64,000 nt of DNA from an uncultured Paracoccaceae bacterium (GCA_947503175.1 CANNCO010000004.1:62001-126000); one strand, 5' to 3'. Positions 37,189 through 46,161 are shown, numbered from the stretch's first letter. Notes: generated from the sequence alone by a model not told the origin. Translations and numbers: made by a program.

Positions 37189-38184
37189 ATGGGCCAGCTG
37201 GTTGACGGAAAATGGCACGACATATGGTATGACACGGCCTCGACGGGCGGCAAATTCGTCCGCAAGTCCGCCGCGTATCGCAACTGGATCACACCTGACG
37301 GTCAGCCGGGCCCTTCGGGCGAGGGTGGTTTCAGGGCCGAAGCCGGGCGTTATCACCTCTATGTGTCCTACGCATGCCCGTGGGCAAACCGCACGCTGAT
37401 CTTTCGCACACTGAAAGGTCTTGAGGATCTGATCACGATCTCGGTCGTTCACCCCGACATGCTGTCCGATGGCTGGACGTTCGAGACCGATTTTCCGGGC
37501 ACGACCGGCGACACGCTCATGGGGCACAGTTTCGCGCGCGACATCTACCTTGCCGCCGATCCCCAAACCACCGGGCGGGTCACCGTGCCGATCCTGTGGG
37601 ACAAGGAAAGACAGACCATCGTTTCGAACGAAAGCTCGGAAATCATTCGGATGTTCAACTCGGCCTTCAACGGGTTGACCGGCAACACCGACGACTACTG
37701 GCCCGAAGAAATGCGTGACGAGATCGAAGAGGTGAATGCGCGGATCTACAGCAACGTGAACAACGGGGTCTACAAGTCCGGCTTCGCCACGTCGCAGGCA
37801 GCGTATGACGCTGCGGTCAATGATCTGTTCGATACGCTGGACTGGCTGGAAGAGCGGCTAGGCAGGAACCGCTATCTGATGGGCGAGCGGCTGACCGAGG
37901 CCGATTGGCGATTGCTGCCGACGCTTTTGCGGTTCGATCTGGTGTATCACCTGCACTTCAAGTGCAACCGGCGGCGGATCATCGACTATCCGAACCTCTG
38001 GGGATACACGCGCGAGCTTTACCAGATACCGGGTGTCGCCGGAACGGTGCATTTCGACCATATCGTGCGACACTACCATTACAGCCACGAGACGATTAAC
38101 CCCCACCGGATCATCCCCACCAATCCGGTGCTGGACTGGGATGTCCCCCACGATCGCGGTGATCGGGCCGCCTCTGCGGCCTAG
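37189..38184 (+). CDS. yqjG: Glutathionyl-hydroquinone reductase (YqjG/ECM4 family)
   Basis: The 331-residue protein belongs to the xi-class glutathione transferases. Cys63 in SYACPWANRTL is the nucleophile that removes glutathione from glutathionyl-hydroquinones. A C-terminal helical domain with NNGVYKSGFATSQAAYD, WRLLPTLLRFDLVYHLHFKCNRR is diagnostic. It ends in a CTAG shared with the convergent receiver-like gene. The 227-base gap upstream contains a TGTTTC-TTC-GAAACA inverted repeat and otherwise nothing that I can name. Confidence 0.93.
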   Translation: MGQLVDGKWHDIWYDTASTGGKFVRKSAAYRNWITPDGQPGPSGEGGFRAEAGRYHLYVSYACPWANRTLIFRTLKGLEDLITISVVHPDMLSDGWTFETDFPGTTGDTLMGHSFARDIYLAADPQTTGRVTVPILWDKERQTIVSNESSEIIRMFNSAFNGLTGNTDDYWPEEMRDEIEEVNARIYSNVNNGVYKSGFATSQAAYDAAVNDLFDTLDWLEERLGRNRYLMGERLTEADWRLLPTLLRFDLVYHLHFKCNRRRIIDYPNLWGYTRELYQIPGVAGTVHFDHIVRHYHYSHETINPHRIIPTNPVLDWDVPHDRGDRAASAA

Positions 38185-38546
38185 GCTATCGCCCGCCCGT
38201 GATGTTCGACGATTGCCGCGAGATCGTCAGGCGGCGTTCGGGCGGGAATGAAAGCGGCGGTGTTCGGAATGAGGCTAAAGATCGAACCGTCCGAAAAGAA
38301 ACCGGAGCGGGTAACGAAAATCACCCGGGCATCGGGCCTGCGATAGCTTGCGAAATCGGCCACCGCGAACGCGCTCCCCCGTTCGAGATCGAGGCTGAGG
38401 ACGATTACACCGACGGGTTCATGCTGCAGAGTTCCGATAGCCTCGGACTGACAGCCGGCAACCGAAACGATGGTATCCTGACGTTCCAGGTGCCGCTTCC
38501 AGACATCGGCAAGCGCCGTGTCGGTTTCCACAATCAAAACGTGCAT
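38181..38546 (-). CDS. Receiver-like protein with atypical phosphorylation site
   Basis: The 121-residue protein has the layout of a single CheY-like receiver: MHVLIVETDTALADVWKRHL (beta 1 with acidic pair at Glu7/Asp9), DARVIFVTRSG (beta 4 with Thr79) and a terminal helix. The beta-3 segment reads VIVLSLDLERGS, so the phospho-acceptor Asp appears to be Ser51, unless the frame of alignment shifts to Asp53. The usual Lys near the end is also not in a clear KP context (AFIPARTPP). No output domain or kinase is adjacent. It may work without phosphorylation. Confidence 0.7.
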   Translation of the reverse strand: MHVLIVETDTALADVWKRHLERQDTIVSVAGCQSEAIGTLQHEPVGVIVLSLDLERGSAFAVADFASYRRPDARVIFVTRSGFFSDGSIFSLIPNTAAFIPARTPPDDLAAIVEHHGRAIA

Positions 38547-38615
38547 GTGACCTCGAACAACCCGTGCGTCAGACGCGCACGTCGCCCCCCACGCTCAAGA
38601 TTTACCCATTTCCCT

Positions 38616-38641
38616 AACCAAAGGTTAATATCCCAGTAACA
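38616..38641. promoter_or_regulatory. Near-match to a CtrA box beside an inverted repeat
   Basis: TAACC-AAA-GGTTA is followed by TTAA, seven bases, then GTAAC; the CtrA consensus is TTAA-N7-TTAAC, so one base differs. It is in the 207-base divergent region between the receiver-like gene and the transglycosylase gene, about 70 bases from the former. CtrA is conserved in this family, but a single imperfect site is weak evidence. Confidence 0.3.
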
Positions 38642-38753
38642 AACGTTACGTAAGCGTAAATCCGCCAAACCCTTGGCAAAATCCGGGTTTGCCGACGGTT
38701 GCAAGACTGCGGCGCTCGGGTAGTGTGACGCGAGTCTATGGATCGGAGACCCC

Positions 38754-39929
38754 ATGCGCATTCTGTACGCCGCCCTTCTTGCCTCTGTGATCGCGACACC
38801 CGGATCGGCGAATGTCGCCTGCGATGGCGGGTTTTCTGACTTTGTGAGCCGCATGAAGGCCGAAGCCGTGCGCCTTGGCCATGACCGCGCGACGGTGGAT
38901 CGGTTTTTTGCGTCCGTCCGTCAGGATCCGAACGTCATTCGCGCCGACAGAGCGCAGGGTATCTTCCAGATGCCGTTCACCGATTTCGCCCGCAGGCTGA
39001 TCAGCCAAGGCCGGGTCACTAACGGGCAGCGCAATGCCGAACGCTATGACGCTGTGTTTGACCGGATCGAACAACGCTGGGGTGTGAACCGCGGTGTCCT
39101 TTTGGCCTTCTGGGCGTTCGAGACCGATTACGGCGCGGTACAGGGCGACTTCAACACGGTCAACGCACTGATGACACTCAGCCACGACTGCCGCCGGCCC
39201 GACCTGTTCCGGCCACAGGTCTTTGCTGCGATCGAGCTTTACGAGAACGACGATCTTGACCCCGCGCGCACCACCGGCGCATGGGCCGGAGAGATCGGGA
39301 TGGTCCAGATGCTGCCCGGGGACATCATCGAAAGCGGCGTCGACGGCGACGGAGACGGGCATGTGACGCTCAAGACATCGGCGCCGGATGCGCTGATGTC
39401 CGGGGCGAACATGCTGTCGTCGCTGGGCTGGCGCCCGAACGAGCCGTGGTTGCAGGAGATCGTACTGCCTTCCGGGCTGGATCTGCGTCTGACGGGGCTT
39501 GAGACCACCAAACCCGTCTCCGAATGGGCAAGGCTTGGCGTTACACCACGTGCCGGATCGCTCGGCCCGTCGAACCTGCCCGCGTCGATCCTGCTGCCTC
39601 AGGGCCGCAACGGCCCGGCATTCATCGCCTATCCGAATTTCAGTGTCTATTTCGAGTGGAACAAAAGCTTTGTCTACGTGATGACCGCGGCCTACTTCGC
39701 AAGCAGGCTTGAAGGTGCGCCCGTGTTCAGCGCCGGCAATCCTACCCCCGCGCTGTCCGAAGGCCAGATGAAGGCATTGCAGCAGAAACTGACGGCACGT
39801 GGCCAAGATGTCGGCGGCATTGACGGCATACTGGGGCGGATGACCCGTGCAGCGGTTCAGAAAGAGCAGGCGCGACTGGGCCTCCCGGCGGATGCGTGGC
39901 CCACGACAGAGCTTCTGAACCGGCTCTGA
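38754..39929 (+). CDS. Lytic murein transglycosylase (MltB type) with peptidoglycan-binding domain
   Basis: The 391-residue protein has a signal peptide (MRILYAALLASVIATPGSA), an MltB-like catalytic domain (VLLAFWAFETDYGAVQGDF with the catalytic Glu, GEIGMVQMLPGDII), a DGDGDGH metal-binding-like loop and a C-terminal peptidoglycan-binding repeat (GQDVGGIDGILGRMTRAAVQKEQ). It cleaves glycan strands to 1,6-anhydro ends in the periplasm. It is followed with no gap by a convergent exported protein. Confidence 0.9.
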   Translation: MRILYAALLASVIATPGSANVACDGGFSDFVSRMKAEAVRLGHDRATVDRFFASVRQDPNVIRADRAQGIFQMPFTDFARRLISQGRVTNGQRNAERYDAVFDRIEQRWGVNRGVLLAFWAFETDYGAVQGDFNTVNALMTLSHDCRRPDLFRPQVFAAIELYENDDLDPARTTGAWAGEIGMVQMLPGDIIESGVDGDGDGHVTLKTSAPDALMSGANMLSSLGWRPNEPWLQEIVLPSGLDLRLTGLETTKPVSEWARLGVTPRAGSLGPSNLPASILLPQGRNGPAFIAYPNFSVYFEWNKSFVYVMTAAYFASRLEGAPVFSAGNPTPALSEGQMKALQQKLTARGQDVGGIDGILGRMTRAAVQKEQARLGLPADAWPTTELLNRL

Positions 39930-40301
39930 TCACTCCGCGGTCAGGTTGCGCACCGGAAACCGGGTGCCGTCTTCGATCACAAGGATCAGACGTTCGCCAT
40001 CCATGACGAAATGATCGCAGCGTGACGCGCCGTTTTCGAATGTCACACAGACCGTGCTGTCATCGGCAGTGGTGTACTGGCCAAGAAAGGGCGGGTCGTC
40101 GTCGGTATAGGTATAGCGGTAGCTGCCATCCGTGCCATAGCGGGACTTCGAGCCATCGTAGAACTCGACCACCCTGCCCGCCAGTATCTCGGTCATCTCG
40201 GATGCATCAAGACGGCGGTCGCTGTCTCTGATGCCCTGCGCCACGACTGGCGTCGCCACAAGGCAGGCGGCGGCAATGCCGGACATAAGGGACTGCTTCA
40301 T
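39930..40301 (-). CDS. Exported small hypothetical protein
   Basis: A 123-residue protein with a signal peptide (MKQSLMSGIAAACLVATPVVAQ). The mature part has RLDASEMTEILAGRVVEFYDGSKSRYG and two Cys (VCVTFENGASRCDHF) that could form a disulphide. I do not recognise a family, though its pattern of LTA-ILxG and F-DGS resembles small periplasmic proteins of unknown role. Its stop is immediately next to that of the convergent transglycosylase gene. Confidence 0.6.
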   Translation of the reverse strand: MKQSLMSGIAAACLVATPVVAQGIRDSDRRLDASEMTEILAGRVVEFYDGSKSRYGTDGSYRYTYTDDDPPFLGQYTTADDSTVCVTFENGASRCDHFVMDGERLILVIEDGTRFPVRNLTAE

Positions 40302-40336
40302 ACCGTCACCCTAGCAGGGCGGCATGAATGCGAACC

Positions 40337-40492
40337 TCAGAACTTTGTGATCGACGGCGCGGCAGAGGCCCCGCCTTCAACGGACTGTTGAACAACAGAA
40401 GCCTGCCGTTCGACCAACAGCGTTTCGGGAACGGGATCGCCGGCGGATGCCAGGACCCCCATGACGATCGCATAGAAAAACACTTCACGCAT
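40337..40492 (-). CDS. Possible 51-residue exported or membrane-associated peptide
   Basis: On the minus strand, ATG at 40492 opens 51 codons (MREVFFYAIVMGVLASAGDP at the start, ending in SITKF and TGA). The N-terminus is hydrophobic and signal-like; the rest is polar. The nearby strong GGAGGAGGAG instead sits properly before a seven-codon frame (MGLCVNA) starting at 40512 that ends inside the first codons of this one, an arrangement that could couple translation. A small gene of this kind often precedes exported proteins, but I have no homologue. Confidence 0.4.
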   Translation of the reverse strand: MREVFFYAIVMGVLASAGDPVPETLLVERQASVVQQSVEGGASAAPSITKF

Positions 40493-40558
40493 TAACACAC
40501 AGTCCCATAATCTCCTCCTCCGAGATACGATACCAGGGTTAACGGGGCGTTACGGCCC

Positions 40559-43500
40559 TCAGGCCACCATTGACTCGGCCCTCCGCAAATCAACCGAAAC
40601 AAGCTGGCTGACACCCAGTTCGCCCATCGTAACGCCGAACAGCCGGTCCATGCGCGCCATCGTCACCGCATGGTGCGTGATGATCAGAAACCGCGTATCC
40701 GTGCGCCGGGTCATTTCGTCCAGAAGGTCGCAGAACCGGTTCACGTTGGCGTCGTCAAGCGGCGCATCGACCTCGTCCAGCACACAGATCGGCGCGGGGT
40801 TCGCTAGAAACACCGCAAAGATCAGGGCCAGCGCGGTCAGCGTCTGCTCTCCGCCTGACAGAAGGCTAAGGGTGGCCAGTTTCTTGCCCGGCGGCTGACA
40901 CATGATCTCCAGCCCCGCATCCAGCGGATCCTCGCTTTCGACCATGACAAGCTTGGCCTCACCACCACCGAAGAGATGTTTGAACAGCATGCCGAAGTTC
41001 GAGTTGACCTGCTCGAACGCGGTCAACAGCCGCTCGCGGCCTTCCTTGTTCAGACCGGCTATTCCAGACCGCAGGGCACGAATGGCCTGTTCCAGATCGG
41101 ACTTCTCGGTCGTGAGCATGTCGTGTTCGGTCTGAACCTCCCGCGCATCCTCCTCGGCACGCAGGTTCACGGACCCAAGGGCATCACGCTGCCGCTTGAG
41201 CCGTGCCACGTCCGCCTCGACCTGTGCCGCCGGGGGCATCTTATCGGGATCGTCACCAAGCCGTTCCAGCAACTCCGCCGGGGTCGCATCCTGTTCTTCG
41301 GCGATCCGTGCGGCGGCCAGTGTCACGGCCTCACGCGCACTCGCGGCGCGTGCATCGGCGGCGGCTCGCGCTTCGCGGGCTTCAGATGCCGCACGTTCCG
41401 CACCCCGCTCGGCCTCCAGTGCCTGGCGGGCGGCGGTTTCGGCCTCGACAAGCGCATCCGCTGCCGTCTTGCGCCTCCCCTCGGCCTCGTCGATCTGATC
41501 GGCCAGACGCGCGCGATCTTCCGCAAGGCTTGCCGGCGCGTCCTTTGCTGTCTTCAGTTCTTCGTCCGACTCGGTCTTGCGGGTTTCCAACTCGGATATG
41601 CGCGTCCCGGCAGTCGCCGCCCGCTTGCGCCAGCCTTCGACCTCGCGGGCAATCGCTTCGGTGCGCCGTGCCCGATCCTCGCCTTCGCGCTGCAACTCAT
41701 CAAGACCCGAGCGCCGGGTCATCATCGTCATGCGCGCGGCCTCGACGGCGACCTTGACGTCTTCCACCTCGACCCGTGCCGCATCCAGATCGGCAAGGTC
41801 GGCAAGGGCCGTCTCTGCTTCAAGCATCCGCCCGCGGGCCGCCGTCGCCTCGTCCCCATGGCGGCGGACAGCAAGCTTCTGACCTTCGAGGCGCCCGGCG
41901 GCAATGCTGCGCTCCGCCTCTGCACGTGACAGGGCGCGGCTGGCCTCGGTCACGGCCGCATCGGCCACACGGCGGGCATCGCGGGCCGCGACATCCGCCT
42001 CGGTCACCGATTGCAGCTCGGCCTTCAGGTGCTCATGGGCCTGCGCGGCCCCTTCGGCCCGGGCCGATGCCTCGACGAGATCCTGTTTCAACTCCTGCAA
42101 CCGGTTCAGCTGCTGCAAACGCAAAGCCGCCGCCGAAGGCGCGTCATCCGCACCGGCACGGAACCCGTCCCACCGCCACAGGTCGCCATCAATGCTGACA
42201 AGGCGCTGACCAGGTAAAAGCTGGGACTGCAGGCGCGGACCATCGGCCTTGTCCACCAGCCCCACCTGCCCCAGCCGCCGCACCAGAACCTCGGGCACGC
42301 TCACGTGGTTGGTGAGCGCCGCAACGCCCTTGGGCAGAAGCTGCGCCTTCGGATAAGCGGGCAGAAGCGCCCAGCCCGTCGCGGCATCATCTGCCACCGC
42401 GGGCGCGCGCAGATCGTCGGCCAGTGCCGCACCCAGCGCCTTTTCATATCCCGACGCGACCCGCAGCAGATCAAGCACCTGACCGCCCTCGGCGGTGTCG
42501 CGATCGACCAGACGCGACAACGCGGCAACTTCCGCCTTGAGCGCGCTCTCCTCACCTTCGGCTTCGGACCGTCCGGCCCGCGCTTCGGCTTCGCGCGACT
42601 GAGCGTGCCCGCGGGCGTCATCGGCCTTGGCAAGCTCGGCTTCGGCTTCCTCAGCCGCCTTTGTCGCAATGGCCAGCGCCTTTTCGGCCGCCTCGAACGT
42701 ACCAGCCGCAGCCTTTTCGGCGTCCAACGCGGCCTCTGCTGCGGCCTCCGCTTTCGCCATTTCCGCATCGTTGCGTTCTGCCGTACTGCGCGCATCATCC
42801 AGAAGGCGCTGCGCCGACTGGTGACGGGCCGCCAGACGCGCGACGTCTTCGGTCAGCCGCGCATAGGCCCCTTCGCGTTCCTGCAAGACCTGCGCAGCAT
42901 CACGCGCCTCGGTATCCGCAGTCGCAAGCCGCTCTTCATGGCCCTCTCCGGCTGCCGCGAGTTCCGCTGCTTCCTCCTCGAGCCGCGCCACGGTTTCATC
43001 CGCGTCATGGCTCAGCGCATGTTCCCTTTCAATGTCGCGGGTCAACTGGGCAATTCGTGCCTCAAGCGTCTCGATCGCGGCCAGTGCGCGCGCTTCCTGA
43101 TCGGCAAGCGTATCGCGCTGCACCACAAGTCGCTGCAGGACGGCCCCGGCAATCGCAGCCTCTTCGCGCAACGGCGGCAACGCCGTGTCCGCCTTTTCCC
43201 GCGCTTCGGTCGCTTGCCGAGCCAGCCGTTCTGCCTCTGACGCGTCGCGCACCCGTTCGATCAGTACCGCTTCGGCCGCTGAAGAAGCCTCATCGGCCTC
43301 CCGCCACCGACGGTACAGCAACAGCCCATCGGCCCGCCGCAACCCCTCGCTCAACTCGCGATAGCGGGCCGCCTGCCGCGCCTGCCGGGCAAGCTGCGCA
43401 AGCTGCTGGGCAAGCTGTTCGATCACATCGTCAACGCGGGCCAGGTTGGTTTCGGTGCCCTTCAGCTTGAGTTCGGCTTCATGACGCCGCTGATAAAGGC

Positions 43501-44014
43501 CCGAGATCCCGGCAGCCTCTTCAAGGATGCGCCGCCGCGACTTCGGCTTTGCATTGATCAGTTCGGATATCTGGCCCTGACGGACAAGCGCGGGCGAATG
43601 CGCACCGGTCGAGGCATCCGCGAACAGCATCTGCACATCCCGCGCACGCACATCCTTTGAATTGACCTTGTAGGCAGAGCCCGCATCCCGCGTGATCCGC
43701 CGCGCGATGTCGATCATGTCGGCCTCGTTGAACCCCTGAGGGGCAAGACGATCCGTGTTGTCGATCAGAACCGAGACCTCGGCGAAATTCCGGGCGGGAC
43801 GCCGGGAGGTTCCGGCAAAGATCACGTCCTCCATGCCATCGCCACGCATCGCAGTGGGACGGTTTTCGCCCATGACCCAGCGCAGCGCCTCCAGGAGGTT
43901 CGACTTGCCACAACCGTTCGGGCCAACCACGCCGGTCAGACCGTCCGCGATCACCATTTCGGTCGGGTCAACGAAGCTCTTGAATCCGTTAAGCCGGATT
44001 TTCGTGAACTGCAC
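40559..44014 (-). CDS. smc: Chromosome segregation protein SMC
   Basis: The 1151-residue protein has the complete SMC plan: N-terminal ATPase half with Walker A GPNGCGKSNLLEALRW, a long coiled coil, a hinge near residues 500-630 (GGQVLDLLRVASGYEKALGA), a second coiled coil rich in Ala/Glu/Arg, and the C-terminal half with LLSGGEQTLTALALIF (signature) and ICVLDEVDAPLDDANV (Walker B). With ScpA/ScpB it condenses and separates chromosomes. The start is a GTG at 44014 (QFTKIRLNGFKSF next), the family N-terminus; 39 further codons upstream would be unusual. scpA and scpB are not nearby. Confidence 0.97.
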   Translation of the reverse strand: MQFTKIRLNGFKSFVDPTEMVIADGLTGVVGPNGCGKSNLLEALRWVMGENRPTAMRGDGMEDVIFAGTSRRPARNFAEVSVLIDNTDRLAPQGFNEADMIDIARRITRDAGSAYKVNSKDVRARDVQMLFADASTGAHSPALVRQGQISELINAKPKSRRRILEEAAGISGLYQRRHEAELKLKGTETNLARVDDVIEQLAQQLAQLARQARQAARYRELSEGLRRADGLLLYRRWREADEASSAAEAVLIERVRDASEAERLARQATEAREKADTALPPLREEAAIAGAVLQRLVVQRDTLADQEARALAAIETLEARIAQLTRDIEREHALSHDADETVARLEEEAAELAAAGEGHEERLATADTEARDAAQVLQEREGAYARLTEDVARLAARHQSAQRLLDDARSTAERNDAEMAKAEAAAEAALDAEKAAAGTFEAAEKALAIATKAAEEAEAELAKADDARGHAQSREAEARAGRSEAEGEESALKAEVAALSRLVDRDTAEGGQVLDLLRVASGYEKALGAALADDLRAPAVADDAATGWALLPAYPKAQLLPKGVAALTNHVSVPEVLVRRLGQVGLVDKADGPRLQSQLLPGQRLVSIDGDLWRWDGFRAGADDAPSAAALRLQQLNRLQELKQDLVEASARAEGAAQAHEHLKAELQSVTEADVAARDARRVADAAVTEASRALSRAEAERSIAAGRLEGQKLAVRRHGDEATAARGRMLEAETALADLADLDAARVEVEDVKVAVEAARMTMMTRRSGLDELQREGEDRARRTEAIAREVEGWRKRAATAGTRISELETRKTESDEELKTAKDAPASLAEDRARLADQIDEAEGRRKTAADALVEAETAARQALEAERGAERAASEAREARAAADARAASAREAVTLAAARIAEEQDATPAELLERLGDDPDKMPPAAQVEADVARLKRQRDALGSVNLRAEEDAREVQTEHDMLTTEKSDLEQAIRALRSGIAGLNKEGRERLLTAFEQVNSNFGMLFKHLFGGGEAKLVMVESEDPLDAGLEIMCQPPGKKLATLSLLSGGEQTLTALALIFAVFLANPAPICVLDEVDAPLDDANVNRFCDLLDEMTRRTDTRFLIITHHAVTMARMDRLFGVTMGELGVSQLVSVDLRRAESMVA

Positions 44015-44121
44015 CTTGGCTGGCCTTCCTGCTCTGATGGCGATTCCACCTTGGCGCACAGGTTCGCCTTCGCTTGAGGCCAAGTCAATCGCGAACACTA
44101 CCAAGAGCAGTATCAGGCGGA

Positions 44122-44130
44122 TTATCCACA
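44122..44130 (+). promoter_or_regulatory. DnaA box, copy 1
   Basis: TTATCCACA, a perfect consensus DnaA box, in the 307-base gap between the smc start and the acetyltransferase gene. Copy 2 lies 43 bases downstream in the same orientation. Confidence 0.65.
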
Positions 44131-44164
44131 AGATATGGTTACGATCTGGCGGTTTCCACCAGAC

Positions 44165-44173
44165 TTATCCACA
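44165..44173 (+). promoter_or_regulatory. DnaA box, copy 2
   Basis: A second perfect TTATCCACA with AGACTTATCC upstream. The two copies lie 108 and 151 bases before the smc start codon (reading on the minus strand), so DnaA could act on smc transcription or be held here. There is no dnaA, hemE or rpmH to suggest a replication origin. Confidence 0.65.
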
Positions 44174-44321
44174 GGTCGGGGCTTTTCCTTGACCAATCGC
44201 CGTCTGCCCCGCCAAATCTCTAGCGAGGGAGAAATCTGCTGCTCAGTTCGCGGGGTCAATTCACGATGTCTAACCGTCTGGAAACAGGGGCATTCCCCTG
44301 CAATTCAACTGGAATGGCGGC

Positions 44322-44729
44322 ATGACCGGCGCAAGCGCAAAGCCGGAGATTGCGATTCGCATCGAATCGCCCGCGAAATCGGAAGTTCAGGCCCTGATCA
44401 GTCAAAGCAACGGGATCGCGCCTTTCGAGGCGCTCAATGCACCCAATGCCGAGCTTCTGGTGGCGCGCATGGATGACCGGCCGGTGGGCTGGGTCGCGCT
44501 GATAGACCAACTTCGGTACGGCGAGGTGCTTGGGCTCGTCGTTGACGAAACCGTCAAGGGCAGCGGCGTTCGTTCGGCCCTGATCGGTGCGCTCGAGGCT
44601 GCGGCGCGGGACGTGGGGTTGCAGCGGTTGGCGGTATCTGCCGATGGGATCGGCGACACGGTATCATCGACCTTTTCCCAGCTTGGCTTTGCTCCGGCCC
44701 CCGCCGGAGTGCTTGAAAAGTATCTGTAA
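44322..44729 (+). CDS. GNAT family acetyltransferase
   Basis: The 135-residue protein fits the GNAT fold: beta 4 EVLGLVVDETVKGSGVRSALIGALEAAA contains the CoA-binding V-x-x-x-x-[K/Q]-G-x-G-x-[R] region in a shortened form (VKGSGV), and LQRLAVSADGIGDTVSSTFSQLGF is the usual C-terminal part. The acceptor is unknown. The upstream 300 bases hold the DnaA boxes and no other gene. Confidence 0.75.
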   Translation: MTGASAKPEIAIRIESPAKSEVQALISQSNGIAPFEALNAPNAELLVARMDDRPVGWVALIDQLRYGEVLGLVVDETVKGSGVRSALIGALEAAARDVGLQRLAVSADGIGDTVSSTFSQLGFAPAPAGVLEKYL

Positions 44730-44804
44730 AACCGGAACCGGGGCTTGTCCCCGATGTCCTGCGTGTTACGTCCCCCGTCGTTAGAATGAGGGACGTGAAC
44801 AACG

Positions 44805-45332
44805 ATGCTTCTTTGTATTTCTGGGTCTTTGCGGGCCAACTCCGTAAACCGCCGTCTTCTGGCAGAGGCCGCGCGTGTCTATGGCGGACCTGTCCAGAAC
44901 GCCGATCTTCGCCTGCCGCTTTATGATGGCGATCTGGAAGACGCCGAAGGCATACCGGCGGTGGTTCAGACCCTGTCCGACCAGATCGCCGGGGCCGATG
45001 CGGTGGCCATCTCCACGCCCGAATACAATCAGTCGTTGTCCGGCGTCCTGAAAAACGCCCTCGACTGGATCAGCCGGACCAAGGGCGGGCCGTGGCGCGA
45101 CAAACCCGTTGCGATCATGTCGGCGGCAGCAGGCCGGGCGGGCGGTGCGCGCGGCAGCTATGCCCTGCGCTTGGCGATGACCCCCTTTCGTCCGCGTCTT
45201 CTGACCGGGCCGGACCTATTGCTGGCCGATGCGTCAAATCAGTTCGATGCGGAGGGGCGTCTGACGAACGAACTCGCGCTCAAGACACTGACCGAACTGA
45301 TGGAGGCATTGCGCGCCGAGGCGCGGCGCTAG
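44805..45332 (+). CDS. NADPH-dependent FMN reductase (chromate/quinone reductase type)
   Basis: The 175-residue flavodoxin-fold protein has the FMN-binding GSLRANSVNRRLL, STPEYNQSLSGVLKNALDWISR and a conserved core of the YieF/ArsH-like family. It reduces quinones or FMN with NADPH, often as oxidative-stress protection. It starts 75 bases after the acetyltransferase; the hydratase-like gene follows after 34. Confidence 0.87.
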   Translation: MLLCISGSLRANSVNRRLLAEAARVYGGPVQNADLRLPLYDGDLEDAEGIPAVVQTLSDQIAGADAVAISTPEYNQSLSGVLKNALDWISRTKGGPWRDKPVAIMSAAAGRAGGARGSYALRLAMTPFRPRLLTGPDLLLADASNQFDAEGRLTNELALKTLTELMEALRAEARR

Positions 45333-45366
45333 CTCAAGACGGCCAACTGCGATAAACACAGTTCCC

Positions 45367-46161
45367 ATGGATGGGACACGGACAACGACGCATAGCGCGG
45401 CCGACCGGCTTGACCCGGCTCGTGTTGCCGCGCTTTTTGCAACGCTTGGGATAGAGGCGCCGCCGCCAGACACCGGCCAACCACTGCCGCCCTTCGCGCA
45501 TCAACTCTACTTCTGGCAGGCCGAACCACCTTCGGCGCTTGGTCCGGATGGGCATCCGGCGAAAGGCGCGCTGATCCCCGATCTGGGATTACCGCGCCGC
45601 ATGTGGGCCGGCGGGCGGCTGACGTTTCACACCCCTCTTCTGGCTGGGATCCGGGCCGAACGCCGGACCCAGATTGTGGCTGTCACCCAGAAAACCGGTC
45701 GTAGCGGAAAGCTCGGATTTGTCACGTTGCGCCATGACATCCACCAGCGCGGCATGATCGCGCTCAGCGAAGAGCAGGACCTCGTTTATCGGCCCGCCGA
45801 TACCGAACGGTCCGAACCTCCACCTGCACCGGGCGACGCAGAGGAGAAACAGCCCGTCGCCTTCGACACGACGACCCTCTTTCGCTATTCGGCCCTGACC
45901 TTCAACGGACATCGCATCCACTATGACGCCCAGTATGCCCGCGACGTCGAAGGCTATTCCGGCCTTGTCATCCACGGCCCGCTTCTGGCGCAGCACCTGA
46001 TGCTGATGGCAGAGGACCGGCAGGGGCCACTGGCGCGATTTACGTTCCGGGCGACGGCCCCCTTATGCCTTCCCGATAGCGCGCTTTTATGCGCGCGGGG
46101 GAACACCTATTGGGTCGCGGCACCCGATGGACGCCAATGCATGATTGCCGAAGCAGGCTAG
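45367..46161 (+). CDS. FAS1-type/HTD2-like dehydratase, resembling mesaconyl-C4-CoA hydratase
   Basis: The 264-residue protein combines two hotdog-like halves: an N-terminal FAS1-like dehydratase half (ARVAALFATLGIEAP, LPRRMWAGGRLTFHTPL) and a C-terminal MaoC-like half with FRYSALTFNGHRIHYD (hydratase His/Asp) and GYSGLVIHGPLLAQHLM. This is the pattern of mesaconyl-C4-CoA hydratase and HTD2 enzymes acting on acyl thioesters. Links to the methylsuccinyl-CoA dehydrogenase elsewhere in the window are possible but not shown. The start is taken at 45367, where no strong ribosome site is seen. Its stop is in a shared CTAG. Confidence 0.78.
   Translation: MDGTRTTTHSAADRLDPARVAALFATLGIEAPPPDTGQPLPPFAHQLYFWQAEPPSALGPDGHPAKGALIPDLGLPRRMWAGGRLTFHTPLLAGIRAERRTQIVAVTQKTGRSGKLGFVTLRHDIHQRGMIALSEEQDLVYRPADTERSEPPPAPGDAEEKQPVAFDTTTLFRYSALTFNGHRIHYDAQYARDVEGYSGLVIHGPLLAQHLMLMAEDRQGPLARFTFRATAPLCLPDSALLCARGNTYWVAAPDGRQCMIAEAG

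Noticed and set aside
44015-44321. Chromosomal replication origin at the DnaA boxes
   Set aside because: Only two boxes, no AT-rich unwinding region and none of the usual neighbours (dnaA, hemE, rpmH, parAB).
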